Below the pieces are notes generated by a model. It worked only from the letters and a program-made list of their open reading frames with translations. It was not told where the DNA came from and did not search any database. Positions 49,174-61,651 of a stretch of DNA of 64,000 bases are shown here, piece after piece. The stretch's first letter is position 1. Each line of letters starts with the position of its first letter. The DNA is from Antennarius striatus. Its lineage: Eukaryota > Chordata > Actinopteri > Lophiiformes > Antennariidae. Made by a program: the position numbers and the translations under genes. The DNA lies in NCBI RefSeq assembly GCF_040054535.1, contig NC_090779.1:24933501-24997500 (forward strand). Reading direction: 5' to 3'.

Positions 49174-49228
<55 letters not shown>
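49174..49228. repeat. (GAT)n trinucleotide repeat
   Basis: About 18 uninterrupted GAT units, 260 bases from a similar tract. Confidence 0.9.
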
Positions 49229-49492
49229 TTTAATGACAAACATAAAATAGTTTAAATGTGTATTTTTACAAGAGTTGGAATGAAGATGAAACATTTAAGA
49301 TTAGAACATTTTAACTTAAAAAAAAATTTTTTTTACATAATTAAAATCGTTACATTTGTTCACACCTCCGTTACCGGGCAGATTTGTGTCACATGACGTC
49401 TAACAACTCCTGATTTCATTTTATTTAACGTCTTCAAATCGAATATGTTCTGTCTGGAAAGCCAGAAACACACGTGGGCTCAGAACCATGTG

Positions 49493-49639
<147 letters not shown>

Positions 49640-49904
49640 ATAGTAGAATAGCGGTGGGCTCTGATAACAAGCAGGCTGTTGATGTCAGATCTATGTTAGT
49701 AACGCACAAACACGGGGAGAACACGCCAACTCCACACGGAAAAGTTGTGTACCCACAATCCTCTGGGATGACAGGAGACGTTCAGGTTCCTGATGGGTTT
49801 CACTGAATCGACTCTCGTCTGAAGATTTAAATGTGTGATATGAGGAGAAATCCAGACGAATCGGGCCTCAAACACATCCTTCTGGGTTCTGAACAGTTAA
49901 TATA

Positions 49905-50460
49905 AAGGCCTGGGGGCCAAATGTGGCCCTCTAGATCATTTTATGTGGCCCGCGAGAGCATAAAAGGTCAGAGTGTCTAACTACATTTCCCACAATGCAG
50001 TAGTTCAGCCCATTTTAACTCTGACTAAACGTAGTGAACAAAGGTAATGTCCTAACTTGTGTCTGATGTTATTTGTCTTTATTGATTGATAGTTTGATCC
50101 TTGATTGATGGAGTTCTGTGGGTTTAATAACCTGACAAATGAAAAGGATTCATGTTAGAACAGAGAAACAAACAATAAGTCAGAAATTCAGAGTTATTTA
50201 ACATGAAGGAGTAGTTACATTTAGTTACATTACACTGAGTTACATTTAGTTACATTTATTAGTTACATTAAGGAGTAGTTACATTTAGTTACATTACACT
50301 GAGTTACATTTAGTTACATTTATTAGTTACATTAAGGAGTAGTTACATTTAGTTACATTACACTGAGTTACATTTAGTTACATTTATTAGTTACATCTGG
50401 CCACCTGAGGACAGCCATATGCTGATGTGGCCCTCAGTGAAAATGAGTTTGACACCCCTG
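49905..50460. mobile_element. hAT-like element carrying a 64-bp tandem repeat
   Basis: The right end reads, on the minus strand, caggggtgtcaaactcattt then tcactgagggccacatcagc, a hallmark end of fish hAT-type elements. The left side has gggggccaaatgtggccctc, an hAT subterminal pattern, but lacks the matching cagggg end. The interior carries nearly three copies of a 64-base unit (50210-50396). No transposase is present. Confidence 0.6.
50210..50396. repeat. 64-bp tandem repeat, about 2.9 copies
   Basis: Unit starts fall at 50210, 50274 and 50338. Each unit is built from shorter agttacattt-like subunits. The copies are almost identical, which points to recent duplication. Confidence 0.9.
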
Positions 50461-51006
50461 ATCTGGAACACGAACATCCCACCGCACATGAACACACCGT
50501 CATTTTGTTAGGTCTGGAATCAAAGCACCGACACATCAGAATCAAATCCTGACATAAGAATAAAATTCAATCCTACCATTTAATCTCGTTTCTATTTTTA
50601 CAGCTTGGGTTCAGAGTGTGGCATCATGTTTTAAACTTTAAGCTTCTTTATAAAATTCTTCTACAGGTGGAAAAATCTGGAGAAGAAAATCCACAAACAC
50701 TGGACGGATTTTAAATATCTGAACGCTGCGTTCGCTGCCTCCTGTCTCTGCTCCCTCTGACGTCTCTGATCTGTCTGCACGCGTTCAAAAATAACAGTAA
50801 GGAAGAAAAAACAAAAGAATGGGTCGAGGTGAGACCTTAACTTACTTTACAGAATTTTTACTTCTCTTATATTTGTCATGAAAGAAAGAAATATTTTTTC
50901 ATTTTTGAGAAGAAACATCTGAGAGGACTTATGCAGTTTATCACATTTTAAATTTTAACATTTTGATCATGTGCTGTAAAAAAAAATGTAAGCCTCAAGA
51001 TGTTTA

Positions 51007-51008
<2 letters not shown>

Positions 51009-51073
<65 letters not shown>
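51009..51073. repeat. (CA)n microsatellite
   Basis: Pure CA repeat of about 32 units. Confidence 0.95.
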
Positions 51074-51076
<3 letters not shown>

Positions 51077-51276
51077 AACACGTACACACACACTGATCAC
51101 AACCTTCAGTGTCAATTAATTAAATTGTCTTTAGTCACTTTGAGAAAATTCTAAATTAATATCAGCAATAAATAAAACTTAGATTTTATGAACTCAGTTT
51201 TGTTCAGGAGGAAAAAATAAACTAATAAACTGTCCTTTATTTTAGTCACGTGCTGAAAATGTTTAATCAGAAATGG

Positions 51277-51280
<4 letters not shown>

Positions 51281-51337
<57 letters not shown>
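51281..51337. repeat. (TG)n microsatellite
   Basis: Pure TG repeat of about 28 units. Confidence 0.95.
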
Positions 51338-51338
<1 letters not shown>

Positions 51339-51599
51339 TAATTCATTCTTTTGGTTCAAGGATTTCAAAATAATAAAGCTTTCTAAAAATTAAAAACCTT
51401 AATTTTACATAACTTTTGGAGGCACTTGATATCCAATAATAATTATTGATGAATTGAGGACTTTACTCCTCCTGACTTCTTCTTTTATGTTTTGAAGTCC
51501 AGGTGAAAGCGAGGGTTTGACGTTTACTCTAATGCAATTTTTATGTGCTGTTGTTATTTTTGATTTTATATTGATAAATCAAAGAAAGAGGGGAGAATA

Positions 51600-51700
51600 A
51601 TAAGAATAAGAATAAGAATAAGAATAAGAATAAGAATAAGAATAAGAATAAGAATAAGAATAAGAATAAGAATAAGAATAAGAATAAGAATAAGAATAAG
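51600..51700. repeat. (AATAAG)n hexanucleotide array
   Basis: About 16 perfect or near-perfect six-base units. Confidence 0.95.
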
Positions 51701-52460
51701 TCCTGCTTCAGCTGAGGAAGTGAAGCTCGGATGAGAATCAGCTTCTGTTTTCCTGATGTGTTACTTTTGTATTTTGGATCGTTTTCTTCATGTGATGTTT
51801 TTTTATTGACATGTTGGATTTAAGTAACAGTAAATTAAGAACAAATTAAAATAAATGTCCTTGTTTCCACGTTTAAAAAGCTTGAATCAACACTTGTTTG
51901 TGCGTCAGTAACTTGTGTGTGTCGTGACCACGTCTGTCACCAACGCTTCGTGAAACTGAGGAAGAGTTAGCGACGCCGGAGTCTTCCTCATGATGTCATC
52001 ACATGAGCTCCATCAACAGATTGTGATTCAGTGCATTCTGTTCTTTTTGCATTTCAGTGTGTTTGTATTGTGTGATGACACGACGGCAGCCCGTTGTAAA
52101 CACGTTATTTATGTTTCACTACTAACAAAGTTGCTTTTAAAAGCCGCCTCAGTGGATGTGATGATGATGATGAGGATGCAGAATTCTTCCTCAGGAATTC
52201 ATCACAATGTTAAAGAGATGAGTCAAAGTCCTCCAAACAGAATTTAGTAACAGAATCCATTCAGATTCCAAAAAAGAAAAGAAGTCAAATGTTTAAAATT
52301 TGAGTTAAAATAAAGAATTTATAACTTTTTTTTTCTTTTTTTTTGCTCCAAATGTTGATGTTTAAAAAGTTGATTTAAATTTTTAACACAAATGAAAGAA
52401 AAGTTAAGAGAATGAGGGAGTTCAAATGAGGTTGTGTGTGAACAGGTTTACGTGAAATCG

Positions 52461-52480
52461 GTGCGCATGCACGCGCGCGT

Positions 52481-52522
<42 letters not shown>
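52461..52522. repeat. Alternating purine-pyrimidine tract, GC then (GT)n
   Basis: The stretch gtgcgcatgcacgcgcgcgt is followed, after a short break, by about 19 GT units. Such tracts favour Z-DNA. Confidence 0.8.
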
Positions 52523-52524
<2 letters not shown>

Positions 52525-52671
52525 CCCTCAGTAAAGATCAAGGAGATGAGGGAGTGTGAGAGTGAGTCAGTAACACGACTGTGTCAGCACACAAGTGTGA
52601 ATTTATGTATTCCTGACATATGCAAGTGTGTTAGAGTGAATGTGTGTGTGTGTGCCATAAATACACCTATA

Positions 52672-52674
<3 letters not shown>

Positions 52675-52743
<69 letters not shown>

Positions 52744-52746
52744 TGT
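52675..52746. repeat. (GT)n microsatellite with GCGCGC interruption
   Basis: About 27 GT units, then gcgcgc, then more GT. Confidence 0.9.
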
Positions 52747-52989
52747 TTAACAAACTCTAAAGAGAAAGTGAGATCTAGATCTTGTTAACAGAAGACTTTC
52801 ATTCTTAAAAAGAGAGAAAAAAAAGGAAAAAAGGAATTAAAAGAATTTTTAAAAATGTCGTTGACAAAAAAAATTGTTTCCTTTGTAGTTTAAATTTAAT
52901 AAATTAAAAGTCTAATTAATATATTTAACTAAAATCAAGAGTTTAGAAGTTCTGGAAATAAAAAAAAATGTTATTAGTCCTCCACAGCA

Positions 52990-52994
<5 letters not shown>

Positions 52995-53039
<45 letters not shown>
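52995..53039. repeat. (GT)n microsatellite
   Basis: Pure GT repeat of about 22 units. Confidence 0.95.
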
Positions 53040-53187
53040 ACCAGATAAATACAAGACCCAGAATGCAACAGGAGATTTTTTTGACGGATGCATTTCGTCT
53101 TTGTTAAATAGAGATTCCTCGGGAACGCTAAGCTGGGGTCCGGATGTGCATCACTTTTAGGACTGCAGCAGTTCGTTCCTGTTTGAG

Positions 53188-54124
53188 CTGGTTTTTACAA
53201 ACCAGTAAACCTGAATCCAGTCAACCTGAATCCAGTAAACCTGAATCCAGTAAACCTGAATCCAGTAAAGCTAAATCCAGTAAACCTATAACCAGTAAAC
53301 CTGAATCCAGTAAACCTGAATCCAGTAAAGCTAAAACTAGTAAACTTATAACCAGTAAACCTGAATCCAGTAAACCTGAATCCAGTAAACCTGAATCCAG
53401 TAAACCTAAATCCAGACCGTGGGTGGAATCATTTCCCTGTGGGACCGTCACCAGGGGGGTGGAGTCTGCTACGGGACATTATGCCAGGGAGCGGGAGCCT
53501 GTGATTCAAACTGAAATGGCATCTTGCCCTCCTACCCCGCCCACTGCACCACATGGCCCTCCTTCCCCCTGCAAAAAACTTTACGTGTCGGTGCAGAATG
53601 CAACGAAACAACAAAAACAAACACCAACCTGCAAAATATGAAGCCAAAGGAGAAAAATAGTGCAAATAAAAAGTCAACGTTAATACCAACTAAATATCTG
53701 GGATTGAATCAGGAGTATTCTGAACCAAAAAGAGTCCAAAAGAGAAAAGACGTTTCTAAATGCCGGCTGGTTTTTAACACTAATAATTTAAAAGCAGACA
53801 GTTTGGCAGAAACGACCTAAGCAGGTGAATCATCACCAGTCAGGCTCTGGGACACACACCAGTAAACCACCATCAGCTGTTCTGGGAGCAGACCCGGGCT
53901 CACCAGGCCTGGGTAAAGGTCACGAAAGGTCATCTCTGGGTATAAAAGGTCCCATAAAGCGCAGACTTCGTAGCTCAGACAAGTAGCCCCGCCTCCTGCA
54001 TCGCCACACGACCAGAAGCGACCAGAACCGGAAACATGTCGGCGGTCCGGGTTTAGGTTTACTGGATTCAGGTTTACTGCTTTCAGGTTTACTTAATTCA
54101 GGTTTACTGGTTTGTAAAAACCAG
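53188..54124. mobile_element. Foldback-like element with minisatellite arms
   Basis: The left end is the 18-base sequence ctggtttttacaaaccag (53188-53205), whose exact reverse complement is at 54107-54124. Inside the left end are 14 units of a 15-base repeat (taaacctgaatccag type, 53206-53415); inside the right end are 4 inverted units of the same repeat (54047-54106). Both arrays stop at a similar ...ccgacc/ggaccg step. The middle of about 630 bases has no recognisable transposase. Arms made of tandem repeats are the structure of foldback elements. Confidence 0.6.
53206..53415 (+). repeat. 15-bp minisatellite, 14 units
   Basis: Units follow taaacctgaatccag with a few variants (taaagctaaatccag, taaacctataaccag). 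The open frame through it reads as Ser-Lys-Pro-Glu-Ser repeats and is an artefact of the 15-base period. Confidence 0.95.
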
Positions 54125-54845
54125 TAAACCTGTTCAACCCACATGAGAATCTGTAAAAACAGAAATAAATCAGACTGAACTGATAAGTTGTGACCCGGGT
54201 TTAAAATTTAAATAGAATTTAATGACTGTTAGACGTTAAAAGATTCATTTGAAGGGAAAAAGTTTTTTTTTTTAAATGTTGCAGGAACTGAAACTAAATA
54301 TGGATCAACAATTTAAAAAGCTTTTTTCTTTTCTTTTTTTTTTTTTGCTGCTGATTTCCACCGGATGGAAACTTTTTTTTTCAAACACACGCGTGTTTTA
54401 ATAAGAGCAGAACTGATTTGCTGATGCGTGCGTGACTTAAATGTTGTGATGACTCATTCGCCACAGGAGCAGCTCTGACAACAGCGATAACGTCCGGACT
54501 TCCACGTGTGTGAGCTCCTGCTTCTGGTCGTGTTGTTCTCCGGGACAAGTGTGTGTGCATTTTTATCTCCACTTTTGTGTGTATGTGTGTGTGAGTGTGT
54601 GTGGTTTTTTTCTACATCCCTCTCCCACTTTTCTTACTTTTTTTTTTTTTTTTTTTTACCCTGATGGACAAACCAGTTGCTTTTCAATCAAATACAAAAA
54701 CAGGGTGTGTGTATGTGGCTTTTTCTCCATGAATTACAAAGACGATGTTCTTGCATTTCAAAACAAGAGCTGGAGGTGTGAGAATCTCAAAGCATGCCAT
54801 TAACCGACGGACACGCCCGATAACAATGGCGGTGACTTGTCTCCA

Positions 54846-54852
<7 letters not shown>

Positions 54853-54889
<37 letters not shown>
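54853..54889. repeat. (CA)n microsatellite
   Basis: CA repeat of about 18 units. Confidence 0.9.
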
Positions 54890-54890
<1 letters not shown>

Positions 54891-54997
54891 CCTGGTAGAT
54901 CCGGTCCTTCGCGCTCCGGGTCAGAACATGGTCAGACGAGACCTGCCTGTTTTTAATGCATGGGGTTTAATTCTAACACAATACACTCATGTAGATG

Positions 54998-54998
<1 letters not shown>

Positions 54999-55079
<81 letters not shown>
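54999..55079. repeat. (CA)n microsatellite
   Basis: Pure CA repeat of about 40 units. Confidence 0.95.
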
Positions 55080-55081
<2 letters not shown>

Positions 55082-55609
55082 GTCAGTCTGGTCTCTGAAG
55101 ATGTTTCAGTTCACCTAGAATAAGAAGTTATACTAAAAAATGACGCCTCTCCGACACGCTGGACACGTTTAAATGAAAATACTGGACGTTTAGAGTTCAT
55201 TAGAAATTAATTTTATATGTTAACGTGCGAAGAGACGTATGAAGAACTGAAAATAAGCCTCCATCGCTGCACCAGATAGAAGACAAACCAAGACTAGGAG
55301 CAAACAAATGGAATAAAACCTAAAACTGATCAAATATATTTTCTTTTATTCCTTTAAATCCATTCGAGACGTTTCAGTAAAGTTTCAGAACCAGATCAGT
55401 TCTGGAATGATCTGTTTCTTATGAACGGAAAGAGGGAATTTCTTTTTATGATGTTTTTTTTTTTCTTCTCCACAAATATTTTCTGCGCACAAAACTTTTT
55501 GGATCAGCGAATAAAAGTGGAAGCTCTGGTGGATTCGTCACGTCGGGTCTCTGACGTCACAGCGAGAGACCCTCCGCAGGGGAAGTGTGGATGTACCTTA
55601 ATCCTACAG

Positions 55610-55940
55610 CAGGAAGGGGGGAGGATGAAGAGGGGAGAACGGGGGGGATGAAGACGATGGTGCTCAAGGTGGAGAGATGGAAGAAGAGGAGGAGGAGGTG
55701 AAGCAGAGCTCAGCAGTCAGTCAGTCAGGATTTCCCCTCCGTCAATCCTCACCCCCGGCCCCAGAGAGACGGGGTGAACGAGCGCGGAGGATAAAGATGG
55801 GAGGGAGGGGGAGAGACGGGTGACAAAGGAGGGGGAGAAAGAGAGGAGGGGGAGAAAGAGAGGAGGAGAAGGAGAGGGAAAGAGGAGAAGGAGAGAAACC
55901 TGGAGGCCAGAAAGATGGAGAGAGGAAAATGGAGGGATGA
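55610..55940. repeat. Polypurine tracts
   Basis: Two purine-dominated blocks (about 55610-55710 and 55785-55940) with GGAG and GAGAAAGAG runs, some nearly mirror-symmetric. Confidence 0.75.
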
Positions 55941-56824
55941 AGAGAAAATGTACCAGAATGTGTTGACATGTTTGTGTTGACATGTTTGTGTTTACATGTT
56001 TGTGTTTACATGTTCCAGAAAGTAAAGGACAGGTAGAAGGTTGTGGGTTTGAAACCTTTCAGGGTGGGGTTTGTTCTCCCCTGTCTGTGTGGTTTCTGTC
56101 CGTTTCTCCGGCTTCCTCCCACCCCCAGAAACACTCATCTGAGGTGGACTGATGGGTCCAGAGGTGTGTGTGTGTGTGTGTGTCTGCGCATGTGTGTGTG
56201 AATTTTGACTTTTGTGTGGTTCTGCGGTGCACCGGCGTCGCGCTCAGAGTGTCCCCCGCCTCCCACTCATAACTCAGCTGGGATAGGCTCCAGTAACCCC
56301 CCCCCCGACCCGCAAAAGCAGAAGAAGCTTCAGGAAGATCAATGAACGAATGATCATCCCATTAAGGGTCACAGGGGGCGGAGCCTATCCCGTCTGACAG
56401 GCGTCATAGAACCAATCACAGTCACATCAACCATCATGTGTCACATGACACACAAGAACCAACAGAAAAGAGGCCGGCTCACTCAAACACGCCTGATTTT
56501 AACGTGTGGAAACACTTCCTAGGTCACGACACACGTCTGCAGCCACGGAGCGTTCACTTCCTGTTTCAGCACCCAAAACAGGAAGTGTCAGGATGGGATT
56601 ACAAATCCACTCATGTGGATTAATCAGAGTTGCAAGTGAACACAACTCTGGGATCTTCTGCTGTTTTTGCATCAAACAACAACAACAACAACAACAAACA
56701 ACAACAAGAAAATGTTCATATTCAAGCCAATATTATCCAATAAAACAAAACTTTAGCTCACGTTTAAAGGCTGAAACATCCATTGTTCTCTGCAGACCAT
56801 TCAAAGACAATGCAGACACACACA

Positions 56825-56829
<5 letters not shown>

Positions 56830-56885
<56 letters not shown>
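56830..56885. repeat. (CA)n microsatellite
   Basis: Pure CA repeat of about 28 units. Confidence 0.95.
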
Positions 56886-56887
<2 letters not shown>

Positions 56888-56998
56888 TCATAGTTTGGGC
56901 ATATAAATTGTTGTTCAGCTAAAAATATATAAAGGACTGAGAGAAAGAGTGAAAAGCATCGTGAGTCACGATCAGGAGTGGTGGTGACGATACTGTCA

Positions 56999-56999
<1 letters not shown>

Positions 57000-57067
<68 letters not shown>
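57000..57067. repeat. (CA)n microsatellite
   Basis: Pure CA repeat of about 33 units. Confidence 0.95.
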
Positions 57068-57068
<1 letters not shown>

Positions 57069-59066
57069 TCACACTTTCTCTCCCCAATTCAGACGCTGAC
57101 AGGGAGAGAACTGCGTCTCCACACCTCCAGTGTGTTCAGACGCGTCGGTTGTGTTTCTGATGGAACCTTTAAGTCACCGACGGTCAAAGGTGAACCTGTG
57201 ACGTCACACCGTAACAGGAAGTGGGCTGCTGCAGCGCTTTAAGGAAGTGGAATGACATCAGCAGAGCATCATGGGAAAAAAACATCAAGAAACTACAATG
57301 TGTTCTCTATGATTTGTTTGTATTTTTATTTGTTGTGTTGTTTAGTCGGTCTGACACGTTTACTTCAGGGACCGTCGTAAAAACCAACACCGGGTCAAAA
57401 TGGATGAAGGAAGAAGAAGAAGAAGAAAACTGTGTTCAAGAAAGAAAAGGCTGTGTTTGGTGATTATTATGGGATGTCCTCCCCACACGTCACTGTGAAC
57501 TGAAGGTTCCTGTTTACAGAAAAACTGATTCATGTCCAACTTTAATAAAAAATAAAACCATATTGTGACAGAAGATGAATCATCTGTTTGTACACAGTTT
57601 CAGAGCAAACGTGTAATTATTCAGTTTTATACCAGTTTAGTGTTAATAAAGAGACGTTCCACCACCTTTGTCCGGATATTCTTAATTAATTCTTTTCTGA
57701 ACTTTTGATTCAAATAACACTGAAATATAATCCAGTTAAAAAACGATTCCATGTGAGCAGTGTCTTCACATGTGAGAAGGTCGACACGCAGTCAGTCAAG
57801 TTGTTTGTTAATGTAGAAGACACCGTGTTAATTTTAAATCTGTGTGATCGACTACAATCTGAATTCAGATCAGACTAAAACCTTCCAGCTTTCTAAGCTT
57901 TTCTTCTGCTCATATTTAAACTCTTGTGTTCTCTTTAGAACATCGATCTGTTTGTCAGCATCTGGAACCAGACCCCGGAATGGAAACCTCATTTTCCTTT
58001 TGTCAGCACGTGTATAAAGATTTTTAAAAAGTCATTCAGATATTTTTTGGTTTTCTACTTTCTATTCTATTTAAGCTTCAGTCTGAATATGAAATAAAAA
58101 CTACTGAATTTCAATCAAAACACAAATTTCACTTCAAATCTAGGTGTGTAAAATTTAAAGCAGCGCTCTAACATATTAATTTATATTTATTCCTCCCTAT
58201 GTATTTTTCTTTGATGTTGATCATACAGATTTCTTTTTTTTAAACGTGTTCTTCCTGTTATAAATGTTTTATGACAAATCTTCATCTAACTCGTCCAACT
58301 TTCACGTTTCAAGGCACGCTAACAAATCCCACGGAGACACCTCTGGTTTAAACACCCCATCCGTCCACGTTGTGTGGATTTAAGGTCCGTTCAGCACCTG
58401 GGAGGCCAAATTTAGTCCACAGCCTCTGTCCAATGACTGCAGCCTTTTATTCCATTGTAAACGTGTCTGCAATTTAAGACCCATTCAGCTTCTAAAAAGA
58501 CGAGACATAGAAATACCTAAAAATAAATCCACTTATTCCTTGGAAATGGTGCAGATGTGACTACAGAACAATTCTGAGTGAAGGCACGACTTTTTTTACT
58601 CTAAAGCGGGTGGTGGTCCTGGTCCGATCCGGCCTCAGGACCTTCAGGAACAAGTTTCTCTGTCAAGCAGCTCTAAATGTCTCCAGGTTGATGCTGCTGA
58701 GCTTCCATTAGCTGAAGCAACGTGAGCATTTTACCTCCAGAAGACGTGCATTAAAGGTGAGCCTTCAGATCAGTTCAGAGCAAGTTGTAACAGGTTCACT
58801 TCATGAGTATTTGCAGACATTTTAAAGCCTATAATTGACTGGATTTGAGAGTTTTTAAAAGTAAAAAACAAAAGTTGTGAGTGAGTATCCTCATATATCC
58901 TTCATTTTAAACAAGTCTGAGTTTGTAAATGGATGGAAAACATTTAATTTTGTAAATGTATAAAAACCTTTTTTTGTCCCCACAGGGAAATTTATCAGCT
59001 GTTTGAGCTAATCCCGGCATAAAAACGTTAACAAATGAGAAATGAACAAAATAATACATAAACAGA

Positions 59067-60040
59067 CAGTCCTCAACTTACGAACATTTGACTTACGAAC
59101 ATTCATAGATACAAACAAACGTGTTCTGCCATATCCGACTATCGTCCTGCAGTTCCCCTTTCTACCACAACCCTTGTGGGGGCAGCACAACTGCATTCAA
59201 GCGGCTCCCCCTCTTGTTGTTTGTTGTTGTCTCTGTTAGCATCTCAGAGCGTCAGGCTTTATAGCTTGGATACTTTACTGTTTATCATGGATGATAAAGT
59301 AAAGGCTAGTGAAGGTAGTGGTGAACATCTCTCTGATGACGACTCTGACTCTGACCCACAATAACTCCTCCCTCCTCCTTCACTCTCAAACTAAGCTACA
59401 TGCTACATGCTACAGTAGTTACAGTGGGTCATCAACAGTGACTCTGACTGTTGTTGTTGATGATCTTAAAAAATGGTGGAGGGTTCCTGGAAGCGTTTTC
59501 TTCTCTTTAAGGATTAAATTATAAGGATTAAAGTTTACCGTAAACTAATCTGGATTAGAAGGATCATGTGAATTACGAGTGATGCTTAACAGTAGATACT
59601 GTCACTATACGTACGTATTTTAATATGATTTTATTTTTTATTCTGATTTATTGTACAGTAATATGATATTGTGAGCTTTTAATGGTTTTCTAGTGATTTT
59701 TAGGGTCCAGTATTTGTGGCAGACAGATATTAAGTCGAGTGAAATGACAGAAACTTGATTATTATTTTTCCGTGAATTTTTGTGAAAGCTGACGTATCAC
59801 CAAGAACAACTGAACGTATATAACGTGAACCTGGATTTTATTTAATTATGTCCTGTTTAATATCATGTTTCTGGTCAGTCTGAGGGAATAGAACTTTAGT
59901 ATTTAGAGCAGTAGTGACATTTAAATTACCTCAAGTGGAGATTACAGATTAAAATATAATAAATAGCGACTTACGAACAATTCAATTTACAAACAACCTC
60001 TCGGAACCAATCGTGTTCGTGTGCTGAGGACTAGCTGAAC
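59067..60040 (+). mobile_element. DNA transposon, near-complete non-autonomous copy
   Basis: The left end is cagtcctcaacttacgaaca followed by tttgacttacgaac; the right end is ttacgaac...gtgctgaggacta. The ends are inverted and degenerate. The right 180 bases match the copy at 25140-25327. The interior has only short open frames (one reads MDDKVKASEGSGEHLSDDDS), so no full transposase remains. The end style suggests a Tc1/mariner-pogo relative, but the class is not certain. Confidence 0.65.
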
Positions 60041-61618
60041 TACATGTAAAAACACGTTTCTTTTCCTGGGTTGATGAAGGTGAACTTCGGAGTGATTTTG
60101 GAGCTGCAAGCTGAAGCTGTTAGACATTTTTATTAGAACAACTGCGTCCATAAATTAAATGGATCTTTTATGAGGGGAGGGGGACGCGCCGCGGGAGAAA
60201 TCACCAGATTTTGGGGAGGATTTGGACAAAGAGACGGATCCATGAATTTATCAATGGTGTAGAAACGGCTCAGAGGGTTTCTGTGAGGTTTGGTGGAAGA
60301 GTGTTGAAACACGGAACGAGTAGCGTCTGAATAGATCCCAACCCTGAGGGAAGTCATTTTGATGGCAGATAAGTCTTGTTGGAATTTTGATTAGGGTGTA
60401 ATTTAATTTTAGGGACTATCGGGTCTGTGTCTATGATCACATATAATCATTTTTACCCCAAGAAAGAAAAGAATAAAGATTAGACCAGGACAGAGAGGTG
60501 AAGGAGAATTTTTATTCGCGGATTGTTGCACCGTTCTGATTGGGAAAAGTTCCGATTGAAGCGACGACGCGTTAATTTAACGGAATCTTCATGTTGGGCT
60601 GCAAAATATCTCTGGATGATTTATCTAACGTTGACGTGACCCCTGACCTCCATCCTTACACAGGATCGCTGGCGTTCGACGACACCTGACTTAGTCCTTT
60701 GTCGCCGTCGCCGTCGCTGCCAGACCATTGTTGCGTGGCAATAAAAATGTTGTGGGTTGAACATCAAACATCTTGAATCGAGAGCTTTGACGTCATATGA
60801 AAACGACTTACATTCTAACCTGGACTTAAACAGCAGCGTCAATAAAGTCGCGTAGCGTGAAGCTAGCTAGACACCCTGCAGCAGCTGCTCTCCACCACTA
60901 GGGGTCAGACTACAAATCAAAATTCAAACATGGTAGAATAATAAGAATATATATTTTTATTCTGTGCTTTTAATCTAATTCTGTGCTTTCAATCTTATTT
61001 TATTCAATGGAATTCTGCAACGCAGCTGAGGCAGAAACACACACGAGGGCTTCAAATTATTTCCATCATCACTGACTCCCCTTTTAAACGATATCGACGA
61101 ACCACCAGATGAAACATTCAGGTAAACGTCACCGCATCACTCTACAAAAAATCTATATGCATAATTATTATATATTATATATTTGGAAGCAGTTTTTTTT
61201 TTCCATTAAAGATTTAGCCTCCAATTTTGTAACAATAAAAATCAAGAAAATTTGCTGCAACTGAAGATTTGTACCTTAAAATTGAAGGAGGTGATATTTC
61301 AGTGTTTTCCTGGCTCAACGTCGAATTATTCCTCAAATTACTGATTAAGAAATAAAGTTTGCGATTTTCTTTTTTTTTTTTTTTGTTATACCTGAAATTG
61401 CCACCTGTTTTAAATCCCCATGAGATGCATTTAAGGACTGTCGACCACATGAATCTGTGCTGAATTCACGCACGAAATCCAAGCGAGAGCACATCTAAAA
61501 ACCAACGTAAAGACATGCTGTGATGCTGTCAGCCGGAAACAAACCATGTCTGTAAATGCATTCATAAAATATGGTCAAGAACTGATAAGAAACTGAACTG
61601 CAGGCAGGAGTGCGTGTA

Positions 61619-61651
<33 letters not shown>

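Larger units (their letters stand above)
54140..59040. other. Gene-free region
   Basis: No coding exon is recognised. The stretch holds four (CA)n arrays, a polypurine tract at 55610-55940, a (CAA)n tract at about 56677-56707 and otherwise AT-rich unique sequence. Confidence 0.6.

Noticed and set aside
53144..53641. 165-codon frame with Ser-Lys-Pro-Glu-Ser repeats
   Set aside because: It comes from a 15-base minisatellite whose period is a multiple of three. There are no splice or start features, and the repeat sits in a foldback-like element.
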